DNA of 55,545 nucleotides, from NCBI GenBank assembly GCA_028819075.1, contig JAPPMM010000050.1:1-55545 (forward strand), in the 5' to 3' direction. The position numbers and the translations under genes are program-made. Each line of letters begins with the position of its first letter. Within the stretch, counting starts at the first letter, position 1. This document shows, one piece after another, positions 16,329-24,638 of the stretch. The notes under the pieces are model-generated. The model searched no databases and was not told the origin of the DNA. It saw only the letters and a list, made by a program, of their open reading frames with translations. The DNA comes from Gammaproteobacteria bacterium (GTDB lineage: Bacteria > Gemmatimonadota > Gemmatimonadetes > Longimicrobiales > Gaopeijiaceae).

Positions 16329-16371
16329 CGGAACTGCAACCTCCCGCTCTAGCGGAACTGCAACCTCCCGC
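16329..16371 (-). repeat. 24-bp tandem duplication covering the barrel C-terminus and stop
   Basis: CGGAACTGCAACCTCCCGC occurs at 16329-16347 and 16353-16371, period 24. On the minus strand the gene ends GRLQFR-TAG, and the duplicated unit then reads SGRLQFR-TAA in the same frame. The final beta-strand motif and its stop have been copied, leaving a second motif reachable only by readthrough. Confidence 0.8.
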
Positions 16372-19300
16372 GGACGCCGACCGTGTGTTGCGGGGCACCG
16401 AGTTCGCTCTCGCGCCGCGTCCCTTCAAGGCGCAACCCGACACCCGCGCCGAGCTCGTAGCGCACGCCGCTGCTGAAGGCCCGCGTGCCAGCCTGGCCCA
16501 GGTAGAAGCCGCTATAGGGCGTGCCGTGGAAGCCGGCGATGCCGTAAGCCACTTCGCCGTCCACGTTGGGCCCCATGCCCAGGTCGTGGCCGCGCACCGC
16601 GTCGTGCACCCCGCGCTCCCACAACTGGCTCACCCCGCTCAGGTGGTTGCCATACGACGGTGCCACCCGGATGGAGAGCCCCTGGCCGCGGGTCGCCGGG
16701 TCGAACATGAGCGTGCCACCCATGCCCCATTCCTCGTAGCCGGCGCGCGCCGAGATCACGAACCGGCCGCGGCCCTCCGCGGTCAGCCCCAATCCCGGGT
16801 TCGTGTAGCGCAGCCCGCCGCCGACTTCCGCGCTGGCGCCGTTTATGCCGTCGCCGTCGTCGTAGCGCATCCCGCCCTCGAGCACGACCGCCGTCTCGCT
16901 CCCGGTGTCGCTGCTGAAGGCCTGCATCAGCTCCAGGGCGACCTTGCCGCGCTGCATGGTCAGCGTGACTTCCTCGATCTGCTGGGTGCCGTCGACCGTG
17001 ACCTCGCCGTACCAGCCCTCGGCCTTGAGGCGCACACCGGCCGTGCCTCGCGTGAGCAGTTGGTAGCTGGCGCCCCCGGCCCCCGTCAACAGGCTCGCGG
17101 GGGTGGTGCGGAACCCTTCGCGCACGTCGTCGACGTCGATGTCGCCCCGGCCGAGTCCGGCCGAGCCCCACACCGAAGCGGCGCCACCGCCGGAGAACCA
17201 GGCCATGTAGGGATGCACGCTGGCCATGGTGGTGCCGTAGGTGCCCGTTACCGGCGTGGCGCCGGTCTTGTCGGTGAAGTCGAAGCTGCCCGACGAGTAC
17301 GAGCCCGCGACACCCGCCAGGATGTCGGGTCCCACGCGCACGTCCAGGCCGGCGTGGGCGCTCACCATGTTGCCCTTCCAGTCGAGGGTGCTCTGGCCCG
17401 GTTCGCCGAGGTGGTGGTATTCGCCTGAGCCCCAGCTCGCCAACTGGGTGCCCGTCGCGGACTGCTGCTGCGCGGCGGGGGCGCCCAAAGGCATCGTGAA
17501 CGAGGTGCCGCCGAAGAGGGCGGCGAGGCCGGCCTGGTCGCCCTGCGCCAGGCCGAGGCCTCCTGCGTCCGGCGACGACAGGCTCGCGGCCATGGATGAC
17601 AGCCCGTTCGTCTCCACGCGCCGCTGCATGCCCATCCCGCTGGCCACCGCGTCGACGCGGCGCGCGATCGCCGATACGGTGCTCGAGGTCATCGCGCCCA
17701 CCACGTGCGGTAGCACGCGCGTATTCAGTCGCCCCGCGCGCCCAATGGGGTCGTCGGTCGCCGCCGAGGCGCTCGCCGACGCCGCGCCGGTGCCCACCCG
17801 GTTGATCGCCGAGACGCGGTAGTGGCGCGTGCTGCCCGGCAGCAGGCCGGTGTGCGAGAACGTGGTGGCCCTCGAACCGGTGTTGACCATCAGATCCGTC
17901 CACGCGGCGCCGTCCTCCGAGACCTCGATGCGGTAGCCGGTGACGGCGGCGCCGCCATCGTAGGCGGGCGCAAGCCAGAACAGGTCGATCTGCGTGGACG
18001 TGACCGCGGTGGCCGTCAGCCCGGTGGGCGCGGCGGGCACGGTCGCGTCGGTCGTGGCGCTCGCCGCCCGCGACGCCCGGCCCACGCCCTCCCGGTTGAT
18101 CGCCGAGACGCGGTAGTGGCGCCTGGTGGCCGGCTCCAGCCCCGTGTGCACGTAGGTCGTGCGCGTGTTGTGCGAGTTGGCCACCAGGTTATCCCAACTG
18201 GCGCCCACATCTTCGGACACCTCGATGCGGTACCCGGTGATGCGCGAGCCCCCGTCGCTCGTGGGCTCTCGCCAGGAAAGCTCGATCCGCGAGGTGCCGT
18301 CGGCGTCCGCGTCGAGACTCCGGGGCGTGCCCGGCACGGTGGCTTCGGTCGTCGCGCTTGCGAAGTTCGAATACGGCCCGGTCCCCGCGGTGTTGATCGC
18401 CGCGACGCGGTAGTACCGTGTGGTCGCGGGCTGGAGGTTCACGTCGGAGAACGTCGTCCCCGTCGAGCTGGTGTTGCGACGGATGATCCGCCAGGTCCTG
18501 CGCTCGTCGTCGGAGGCCTCGACCCGGTAGCCGAGGATCGGGGCCCCGCCGGTGTTGCGGGGCGCACTCCACGACAGGTCGATGCGTGCGGTGCCCACCT
18601 CCCGGGCCGTCAGCCCGACCGGTGCCCCGGGAGCTTGGGCGTACGTGCTCGTGCTCGCCTCGAACGACCAATCGCCGCGTCCCACGCTGTTGATCGCCGC
18701 CACCCGGTACCGGTATCGGGTCGCCGGCTGCAGTCCCGTGTCCGTGAATGTGGTTGCCGTCGTCCCCGTGTTGGTGCGGTGGGTGATCCACGAGTTGTTG
18801 TTGGGCCCGATCCGCTGGATGGCATAGCCGGTAACCCGCGCCCCTCCGTCGGCCGCCGGCGCGTCCCATGCGAGGAGGATGCTGTCCGGCCCGGTCCCGC
18901 GCGCACGCACGTTCTGCGGCGGCCCGGGAGGCGCTGCGAGGGTGGTGGCGTTATCCACGTTCGACGGAGCCCCCTGCCCTTGGGCGTTGAGCGCACGCAC
19001 GCGATAGAACCAGGTTGTGTTAGGGCTTAGACCGCGGTCGGTGTAGGTGCACCTGGTGCAGGTGCCGCTGCCGGTGCTGGACACGTGGATTCTCCAAGGG
19101 CCGCTGCGGGTGGCAGCCCTCTCGATGCGGTAGCCCGTGATCGCACTCCCTCCGTTCGAGGCCGGGGCTGTCCAGGAGAGGCGGAGTTCGGTGCTTCCCC
19201 TGACGCTGTTCGGGTTCACCGTGAGACCCGTGGGCGCGCCCGGAACGGTGAGGTCGTCGGTGGTTGCGTCGTCGACGTTCGACCAGTCACTCGTGCCCGC

Positions 19301-20836
19301 GTCGCTGATCGCCGCGACCCGGTAGTAGCGGGTTGTGTTCGGATTGAGGCCCGTGTCCTCATAGGTAGTGCGCGTGTTGCCCGTGTCGTCTTCGAGATCC
19401 CTCCATCTGCCGGTTCCCGTGCTGGACGACTGGATCTGGTAACCGGTCACCCGGGCCGTCCCGCTGGACGATGGCGCCCTCCAGCTCAACTCGATGACCG
19501 ATGTCCCTCGGGCGCGGGCCGTTAATTGCCGGGGCGCATCCGGCACGTCCCGCTGGGTGATGGCGTCATCGACGTTCGAGGGGATTCCCGTCGCGTAGGA
19601 GTTGATCGCCGAGACCCGGTAGTAGTAGGTCGTGTTCGGCGAGAGGCCCGTGTCCTGGTAGGTGGTGCGCGTGTTGCCTGTGTCGTCCTCGAGATCCCTC
19701 CATCCGCCGGTTCGCGTGCTTGAACGCTCGATCCGATACCCGATGATCGCGCTGCTGCCCGAGCTCAGCGGGACGCTCCAACTCAGTTCGATCGCCGAGG
19801 AACTGACGGCGGTCGCCGTCAGGGCGCGGGGCGGCCCCGGCGCCGTTCCCGTCGACGTCGTGGCGCTCACCGCGGACGTCCAGGACCCGAAGCCGTTGGC
19901 GTTCCTCGCCCTGACCCGGTAATGGCGGGTGACGCCTGCGGCAAGACTCGTGTGCTGGTACTCAGTCAGGACCGTGGTTTGCGGCGGGCCCCAGCTTACA
20001 CCGCCGTCCGCGGACACGGAAACCTCGTAGGAGGTGATTGGACTCCCACCGTTCGAGGCTGGCACGTCCCAGTCCACGTCGATGGCCGACGAGCCAGCGG
20101 CCGTTGCGCTCAGATTGCGGGGCGCACTCGGTACCCCGGTCGCCACCGTGGTGGCGTTCGCGAACGCCGGGGGCCCCAAGGTGTTGTCGGAGTACAGCGC
20201 CCTGACCCGGTAGTGGCGGGTGACGCCTACCGGGAGACCCGGATGCTGGTGCTCGGTCGCGGTCGTAGTCGTCAGCTGCGTCCAACTGACGCCGACATTC
20301 GCCGACACGTCCACCCGGTACCCGCTGATCGTCTTCCCGCCGGTCGAGGACGGTACGTCCCAGTTGAGGTTGATGGCGGTCCCGACCGCGACCGCCGTCA
20401 GATTCAGGGGTGCTCCCACTGTACCGGTGCCCCCTGTGGTCCCCGATGTGATGCCCGGGACCACGTTCGAGGGGTTTCCAGTCCCCTCAGCGTTGGTCGC
20501 GGAGACGCGATAGTACAGGGTGGTGCCTGGTTCGCGGTCGCCATGCGTGTAGCTGTTGGTCACAGTGCTGCCGATAGGGATCCAGCCCGTGGAGCCGTTG
20601 GCGGACGCCTCGATCCGGTAGCCGGTGATACTACTCCCGCCGTCCGAGGTCGGCGCGTCCCAGCGGAGGAAGATGGAGGTGGGGGTGAGGGCGGTCGCCT
20701 CCAGGTTCTGCGGCGCCGAAGGCACCGTGTTCTGACCGTGAAGCCCGTGCGCAGCCGCTCCGGAGAGAAGCCAGCAGACTACCGCGACGGCAACCATGAG
20801 GGAGCGGGCTCGCAAACCAAGCTTGTTCCGAATCAT
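16349..20836 (-). CDS. Ten-fibronectin-III protein with C-terminal beta-barrel (copy 1)
   Basis: A 1495-residue surface protein. Signal peptide (hydrophobic core after RSLMVA), ten fibronectin III domains (about 35-1010) with the usual W...P...G..I.GY.(I/V) and YYRV(S/A)AIN signatures, then an alanine-rich linker and an outer-membrane barrel of about 400 residues of autotransporter type (repeated amphipathic strands, many Gly/Tyr, ending GRLQFR). The likely topology is a barrel in the outer membrane displaying fibronectin domains outside. Start MIRNK at 20836 is preferred over an upstream in-frame start: it has AAGGAGACGGCAGG before it and aligns with copy 2. Translation may be coupled to the 19-codon ORF at 20833-20892. 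Paralogue of 39897-44099, which has nine domains. Confidence 0.9.
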   Translation of the reverse strand: MIRNKLGLRARSLMVAVAVVCWLLSGAAAHGLHGQNTVPSAPQNLEATALTPTSIFLRWDAPTSDGGSSITGYRIEASANGSTGWIPIGSTVTNSYTHGDREPGTTLYYRVSATNAEGTGNPSNVVPGITSGTTGGTGTVGAPLNLTAVAVGTAINLNWDVPSSTGGKTISGYRVDVSANVGVSWTQLTTTTATEHQHPGLPVGVTRHYRVRALYSDNTLGPPAFANATTVATGVPSAPRNLSATAAGSSAIDVDWDVPASNGGSPITSYEVSVSADGGVSWGPPQTTVLTEYQHTSLAAGVTRHYRVRARNANGFGSWTSAVSATTSTGTAPGPPRALTATAVSSSAIELSWSVPLSSGSSAIIGYRIERSSTRTGGWRDLEDDTGNTRTTYQDTGLSPNTTYYYRVSAINSYATGIPSNVDDAITQRDVPDAPRQLTARARGTSVIELSWRAPSSSGTARVTGYQIQSSSTGTGRWRDLEDDTGNTRTTYEDTGLNPNTTRYYRVAAISDAGTSDWSNVDDATTDDLTVPGAPTGLTVNPNSVRGSTELRLSWTAPASNGGSAITGYRIERAATRSGPWRIHVSSTGSGTCTRCTYTDRGLSPNTTWFYRVRALNAQGQGAPSNVDNATTLAAPPGPPQNVRARGTGPDSILLAWDAPAADGGARVTGYAIQRIGPNNNSWITHRTNTGTTATTFTDTGLQPATRYRYRVAAINSVGRGDWSFEASTSTYAQAPGAPVGLTAREVGTARIDLSWSAPRNTGGAPILGYRVEASDDERRTWRIIRRNTSSTGTTFSDVNLQPATTRYYRVAAINTAGTGPYSNFASATTEATVPGTPRSLDADADGTSRIELSWREPTSDGGSRITGYRIEVSEDVGASWDNLVANSHNTRTTYVHTGLEPATRRHYRVSAINREGVGRASRAASATTDATVPAAPTGLTATAVTSTQIDLFWLAPAYDGGAAVTGYRIEVSEDGAAWTDLMVNTGSRATTFSHTGLLPGSTRHYRVSAINRVGTGAASASASAATDDPIGRAGRLNTRVLPHVVGAMTSSTVSAIARRVDAVASGMGMQRRVETNGLSSMAASLSSPDAGGLGLAQGDQAGLAALFGGTSFTMPLGAPAAQQQSATGTQLASWGSGEYHHLGEPGQSTLDWKGNMVSAHAGLDVRVGPDILAGVAGSYSSGSFDFTDKTGATPVTGTYGTTMASVHPYMAWFSGGGAASVWGSAGLGRGDIDVDDVREGFRTTPASLLTGAGGASYQLLTRGTAGVRLKAEGWYGEVTVDGTQQIEEVTLTMQRGKVALELMQAFSSDTGSETAVVLEGGMRYDDGDGINGASAEVGGGLRYTNPGLGLTAEGRGRFVISARAGYEEWGMGGTLMFDPATRGQGLSIRVAPSYGNHLSGVSQLWERGVHDAVRGHDLGMGPNVDGEVAYGIAGFHGTPYSGFYLGQAGTRAFSSGVRYELGAGVGLRLEGTRRESELGAPQHTVGVRGRLQFR

Positions 20837-20892
20837 CCTGCCGTCTCCTTGTGCTTTGGGAGAGACGCGCACGCGTCTGTGTGTGAGTCCAT
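20833..20892 (-). CDS. Conserved 19-codon ORF overlapping the barrel gene start
   Basis: Short ORF beginning MDSHTDACASL whose TGA overlaps the ATG of the barrel gene as ATGA. The same 60-nt ORF, with the same overlap and a similar peptide (MDSHTDAHTSF), precedes the second barrel gene at 44096-44155. No strong ribosome site is seen before it. It could be a leader that couples translation from the metzincin gene to the barrel gene, or simple carry-over from duplication. Confidence 0.35.
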   Translation of the reverse strand: MDSHTDACASLPKHKETAG

Positions 20893-20936
20893 CTCAATGG
20901 GTTGGAAAGCCCTCGCCCCGGTCCCCCGTGGCGCCG

Positions 20937-23900
20937 TCATCGCCGCCACGCCGCCGCGCTCGGCATCCCGCGGCTGAACAGCAACTCGAGCTCTGGCGGC
21001 GTTGCGGACCGTTCCGTCGCGTCCATCGCGGCTTGGGCCGGGGGCGGCGCGCGCAGGATGCCCCGCACGCGGCCGGTGCGCGGGTCGCGCAGGATGGCCA
21101 TCGGGACGTCGCTGTTGTCGTTCAGAGCGAACGTTCCGCCAGGGCCGGCGAGGGTGATGCCGGCAAGTTCGCCCGCCCAGCCGGGCTCCACGGGAAGGGC
21201 GAACGCGAACGCGGAACCGCCGTCGCCGTCGGCCGCACGGGGCATCTCGAAGCTGAACGAGAAGAGTTCGGTTCCGCGCGCGGTCCGGCCGGTCAGCGTG
21301 TACGCGCCGACCGAGTCTGGCAGCGCCGGCGGCGCCTCCACGATGAAGGCCGGGTTCAGGAACGGCGCGCCGTCCGCGCCCGTGCCGCCCCACAGCAGAA
21401 GCGACCTCTCCTGGGCGGCGGCCGGAACCGCCGACCGGCGCGCCTCGAACAGCCGGTAGCGGAGCGCGTTGGCGAAGTGGTAGTCGCTGATCCCGTCGGG
21501 GGGGCCGCAGTACGACATCAGGTCCGGGGTCGACGGACGCACCAGTTCGCCGCGCGCGAAGTCGTAGCCCCAAGCGCCGGCCGATCCGTCCGGATGTGGG
21601 AACGACGGGTCCGGGTCGCCCGCACCCCCACACGGCGCATGGTGGAGACCCAGGTTGTGGCCGAGTTCGTGCGCGATGGTGCCCGAGCGGGGGATTGAGA
21701 AGCCCGCCCGACCGGGCAGGAACGCCACCCCGGAGGGCCCCACCACCGGGCCCGCCATCGTGCCCAGGTAGTGGCCGCCTCCGCCCTCCAGCGCGCGGAT
21801 CGCCTCCGTTTCCTCCATCAGGCGGCGGGCGTCGTTGCTGGAGCTCAGCACGGGTGCGTGCGCCGTCACTTCTAGCGCGCCCACCGGGAGCAGCGCACGC
21901 ACGTCCGCGAGCAACGCGTCGCCCTCCGGGTCCGCCGCCATCCCACGGACGGCGTCCAGGATCGAGGAGTCCGGCGCCTGCGCCCACAGGAACGGCACGA
22001 CCGTCAGCTCGAGCGGTGGCAGGGCCCGCACGTCGACCGGCAGCCCCCCGGTCGCGGGGATCCGCCGTGCGACGCCCAGCGCGGGGTCGAGCGTGCCCTC
22101 GGGGTCGACCTCGACGACCATCTCGAGGCCGGGCCGCACCACGCTCCCCGGAATCTCGGCGCTGACCGACGTGGCAAGGGAGCTCTCGTCGATCCTGGCC
22201 GGGATCGCTTCGGACTTGCCCGGAACGTACTCCATGTGCGTTTCCCGGCCGTCGACGAAAAACCGGGCCCGAACCGCCGGGACGCCCGCGCCCGCGGCCC
22301 GTGCCGCCGTCGGGAACACGCGCAGCAAGGCTGGCTTGCCCGCGACCAGCGGGACCGGAAACGCGCGCGACTGCACCGCCTGCACCACGTACGCGGCCGG
22401 CGCCTCCCGGTCGGCGCAGGGTACGACGCGGCGGGTGTGAACCCCGTCGAGCCAGGCCGCGAAGGCGGGGTCCGCGGGCGCGCACAGCCCCGTGCCCCCG
22501 GTCAGGAGCCGCTCGAGCGGGCCGAGCGACGTCAGCTCGGCGGGGAGCGGGCCCGACATCCGGGCGTTGCCCGTGAGCCCCAGCCCGCGCAGGCTCGCGA
22601 GACCGCCGAACTCCGGCGGAAGGGGGCCCGACAGGTCGTTGTTCTCGACGCGCAGCTCCTCGAGAGCCGGAAGAGCGCCGAGCTCGGGCGGGATCGCGCC
22701 CGTGAGCGCGTTGCCGTCGAGCGCCAAGTACGTGAGGCCGGACAGACCGCTGAGTTCCGGCGGAATCGCGCCCGTGAGGCCGTTGTCGCTCAGCCGCAGG
22801 TACTCCAGGTGCGCCAATTCGCCGAGTTCGGGCGGGATCGGGCCTGCCAGCCCGTTGTCCCAAAGCCGCAGTTCGACAACCCTGCCCTGGTCGTCCACCT
22901 CGACTCCGCGCCACTCCCCGAGCGGCGCGTCGGTGAGCCAGTTCCTCGAGTCGATCCAGTCGCGCCCGCCCGTCGCGTCGTGGAGCATCTCGAGGATCTC
23001 CCGGTTCGTGGCCGCCGCGCACTCGGTTCCGGTGCCCCGCAGCACGGCGATGGCGTCCAGCCACCCCCGGAACGTCTCGTCCGCCGGCGCGCACAGCTCC
23101 GTGCCGGCGTAGTCCAGCTCCCCCAGCGGGAGATCGAGCAGCCTGCGCGGCAGGCGCCCGGACAGCGCGTTGTCGCCGACGCGCAGCGCCGTCAACGCCG
23201 CCAGGTCGCCGAGACCCGCCGGAAGCCGCCCCGCGAGACCGTTGCCGGCCAGATCGAGCGTCGCGACGCGGCCTACTGAGTCGGTCCTGACCCCGTACCA
23301 CCCCGCGAGCGCCGCGCCGCCCAGCCAGCCTCCCGAGTCGGTCCAGCTCTCGCCGTCCGCCGCCGAGTGCAGCGCGGCCAGCGCCGCCCGGTCCGTCTCG
23401 TTGCAGAACGAGCCTCGGTCGGTCTGCCCGATGCCGTCCAGCCAGGCCATGAATTCGGCGGTGCCCGGCGCGCAGAGACCGTCGTTCCGCTCGAAACGGA
23501 GCCGCACCAGCCTGCCGATCCGCACGAGACTCCGCGGGAGCGCGCCCGTCAGCGCGTTCCCGTCGAGGTACAGGTATTCCAGGTATGGGAGAGCGCCCAG
23601 CTCCGGCGGGACCGGACCCGCCAGCGCGTTGCCGCTCAGGGACAGCCCCCTCAGGTGCACGAGGTTCCCCAGTTCGGGCGGAATCGGACCCTCGAGCCGG
23701 TTGCCGTCGAGCCACAGCCCCTCCAGACCGGCGAGATTCCCCAGCTCCGGAGGGATCGGACCCGCCAGCGCATTGCCGCGCAGGCGCAGGTCCCTCAGGC
23801 GCGCGAGGCTCCCCAGCTCCGGCGGAATCGGACCCTCGAGCCGGTTGCCGTCGAGCCACAGCTCTTCCAGGCTGGCGAGACCGCCCAACTCCGGCGGAAT

Positions 23901-24551
23901 CGGACCCGTCAGCGCGTTGGCCCGCAAGCTCAGTGAGGTCAGGCCCGCGAGACTCCCCAGTTCCGGCGGGATCGTGCCCCGCAGGCCGTGCGATACCCAC
24001 TCCCCGGTTTCCCCGTCCTGGCGGCCGCCCAGGTCCAGGCGCACGACCTGGCCGAACGCGTCCGTCTCCACACCGCGCCACGTCGCCAGCGGCCCGTCGC
24101 CGAGCCAGTTCGCGTCGTCGGCCCAGTTCGGCCCGTCCGTTGCCGCGTGGAGCGCAGCCAGCGCCGCCCGGTCCCCATGCTCCACCGCCACCGTCACCGT
24201 GGCCGTGCCTGCGACCGCGCCGACCGTCGCCGCGACTGTGGTCGTCCCGTTGCCGGCCGCCGCCACCAGCCCCGACGCGCCGACCGTCGCGACCGCAGCG
24301 TCGAGGCTCGTCCAGATCACCACCACCCCGGGCATTGCCCGCCCGTTGCCGTCGCGCACGCGCGCATCCAGTTGCACGGTGGCGTCCGGCGCTGTAAGCG
24401 AGGCGGCCGCGGGCGTGACCGTCACGCTGGCCACGCGAAGCGCCTCGGACGGGGGGCGCGTGGCATCGTCGCCGCATCCCGACGACGCCCACGCCGCAAC
24501 CGCGCAGATCGCCAACAAGGGGACACGAATCCGTGTACGGTGGTTCGTCAT
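20937..24551 (-). CDS. BIG2-LRR-metzincin protease lipoprotein (intact copy)
   Basis: A 1204-residue predicted lipoprotein (lipobox ending SSGC). One BIG2 Ig domain (about 38-125) precedes several LRR blocks of the IPPELG type, separated by 'LxxLHxxTxGxxWxD' modules (about 130-690). The C-terminal half is a zinc metalloprotease with metzincin signature HELGHNLGLHH (near 950-962) and Met-turn-like DLMSYC (near 1010), then a beta-rich tail. The three His are the zinc ligands and the Glu the general base in this family. A recognition array fused to a protease suggests targeted proteolysis outside the cell; the substrate is unknown. Terminator-like hairpin just upstream of ATG 24551; the fibronectin barrel gene follows downstream after a short ORF. 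Confidence 0.88.
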   Translation of the reverse strand: MTNHRTRIRVPLLAICAVAAWASSGCGDDATRPPSEALRVASVTVTPAAASLTAPDATVQLDARVRDGNGRAMPGVVVIWTSLDAAVATVGASGLVAAAGNGTTTVAATVGAVAGTATVTVAVEHGDRAALAALHAATDGPNWADDANWLGDGPLATWRGVETDAFGQVVRLDLGGRQDGETGEWVSHGLRGTIPPELGSLAGLTSLSLRANALTGPIPPELGGLASLEELWLDGNRLEGPIPPELGSLARLRDLRLRGNALAGPIPPELGNLAGLEGLWLDGNRLEGPIPPELGNLVHLRGLSLSGNALAGPVPPELGALPYLEYLYLDGNALTGALPRSLVRIGRLVRLRFERNDGLCAPGTAEFMAWLDGIGQTDRGSFCNETDRAALAALHSAADGESWTDSGGWLGGAALAGWYGVRTDSVGRVATLDLAGNGLAGRLPAGLGDLAALTALRVGDNALSGRLPRRLLDLPLGELDYAGTELCAPADETFRGWLDAIAVLRGTGTECAAATNREILEMLHDATGGRDWIDSRNWLTDAPLGEWRGVEVDDQGRVVELRLWDNGLAGPIPPELGELAHLEYLRLSDNGLTGAIPPELSGLSGLTYLALDGNALTGAIPPELGALPALEELRVENNDLSGPLPPEFGGLASLRGLGLTGNARMSGPLPAELTSLGPLERLLTGGTGLCAPADPAFAAWLDGVHTRRVVPCADREAPAAYVVQAVQSRAFPVPLVAGKPALLRVFPTAARAAGAGVPAVRARFFVDGRETHMEYVPGKSEAIPARIDESSLATSVSAEIPGSVVRPGLEMVVEVDPEGTLDPALGVARRIPATGGLPVDVRALPPLELTVVPFLWAQAPDSSILDAVRGMAADPEGDALLADVRALLPVGALEVTAHAPVLSSSNDARRLMEETEAIRALEGGGGHYLGTMAGPVVGPSGVAFLPGRAGFSIPRSGTIAHELGHNLGLHHAPCGGAGDPDPSFPHPDGSAGAWGYDFARGELVRPSTPDLMSYCGPPDGISDYHFANALRYRLFEARRSAVPAAAQERSLLLWGGTGADGAPFLNPAFIVEAPPALPDSVGAYTLTGRTARGTELFSFSFEMPRAADGDGGSAFAFALPVEPGWAGELAGITLAGPGGTFALNDNSDVPMAILRDPRTGRVRGILRAPPPAQAAMDATERSATPPELELLFSRGMPSAAAWRR

Positions 24552-24567
24552 TGCTGAATACGGAGCG

Positions 24568-24597
24568 ACCCCCCGCCCGGCGAACCGGACGGGGGGT
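24568..24597 (-). terminator. UUCG-loop hairpin terminator after the Cna-B-like gene
   Basis: Minus-strand arms ACCCCCCGTCCGG and CCGGGCGGGGGGT close a UUCG loop, with one mismatch. It lies between the end of the large Cna-B-like gene (24639) and the metzincin start (24551), only 17 nt before that start, so it should separate the two transcripts or be read through. Almost the same stem-loop is at 16289-16318. Confidence 0.65.
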
Positions 24598-24638
24598 TGC
24601 TGCTGCCATCGGTCAGGCCGATGGGGTTGGAGGGTTGA

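Noticed and set aside
20833..24609. A 1258-codon minus-strand frame shifted relative to the metzincin gene
   Set aside because: It lacks any domain and is rich in Arg, Gly and Pro from GC-biased shadow translation. The other frame has signal peptide, LRRs and the HELGH site. Only its last 20 codons were kept, as the conserved short ORF.
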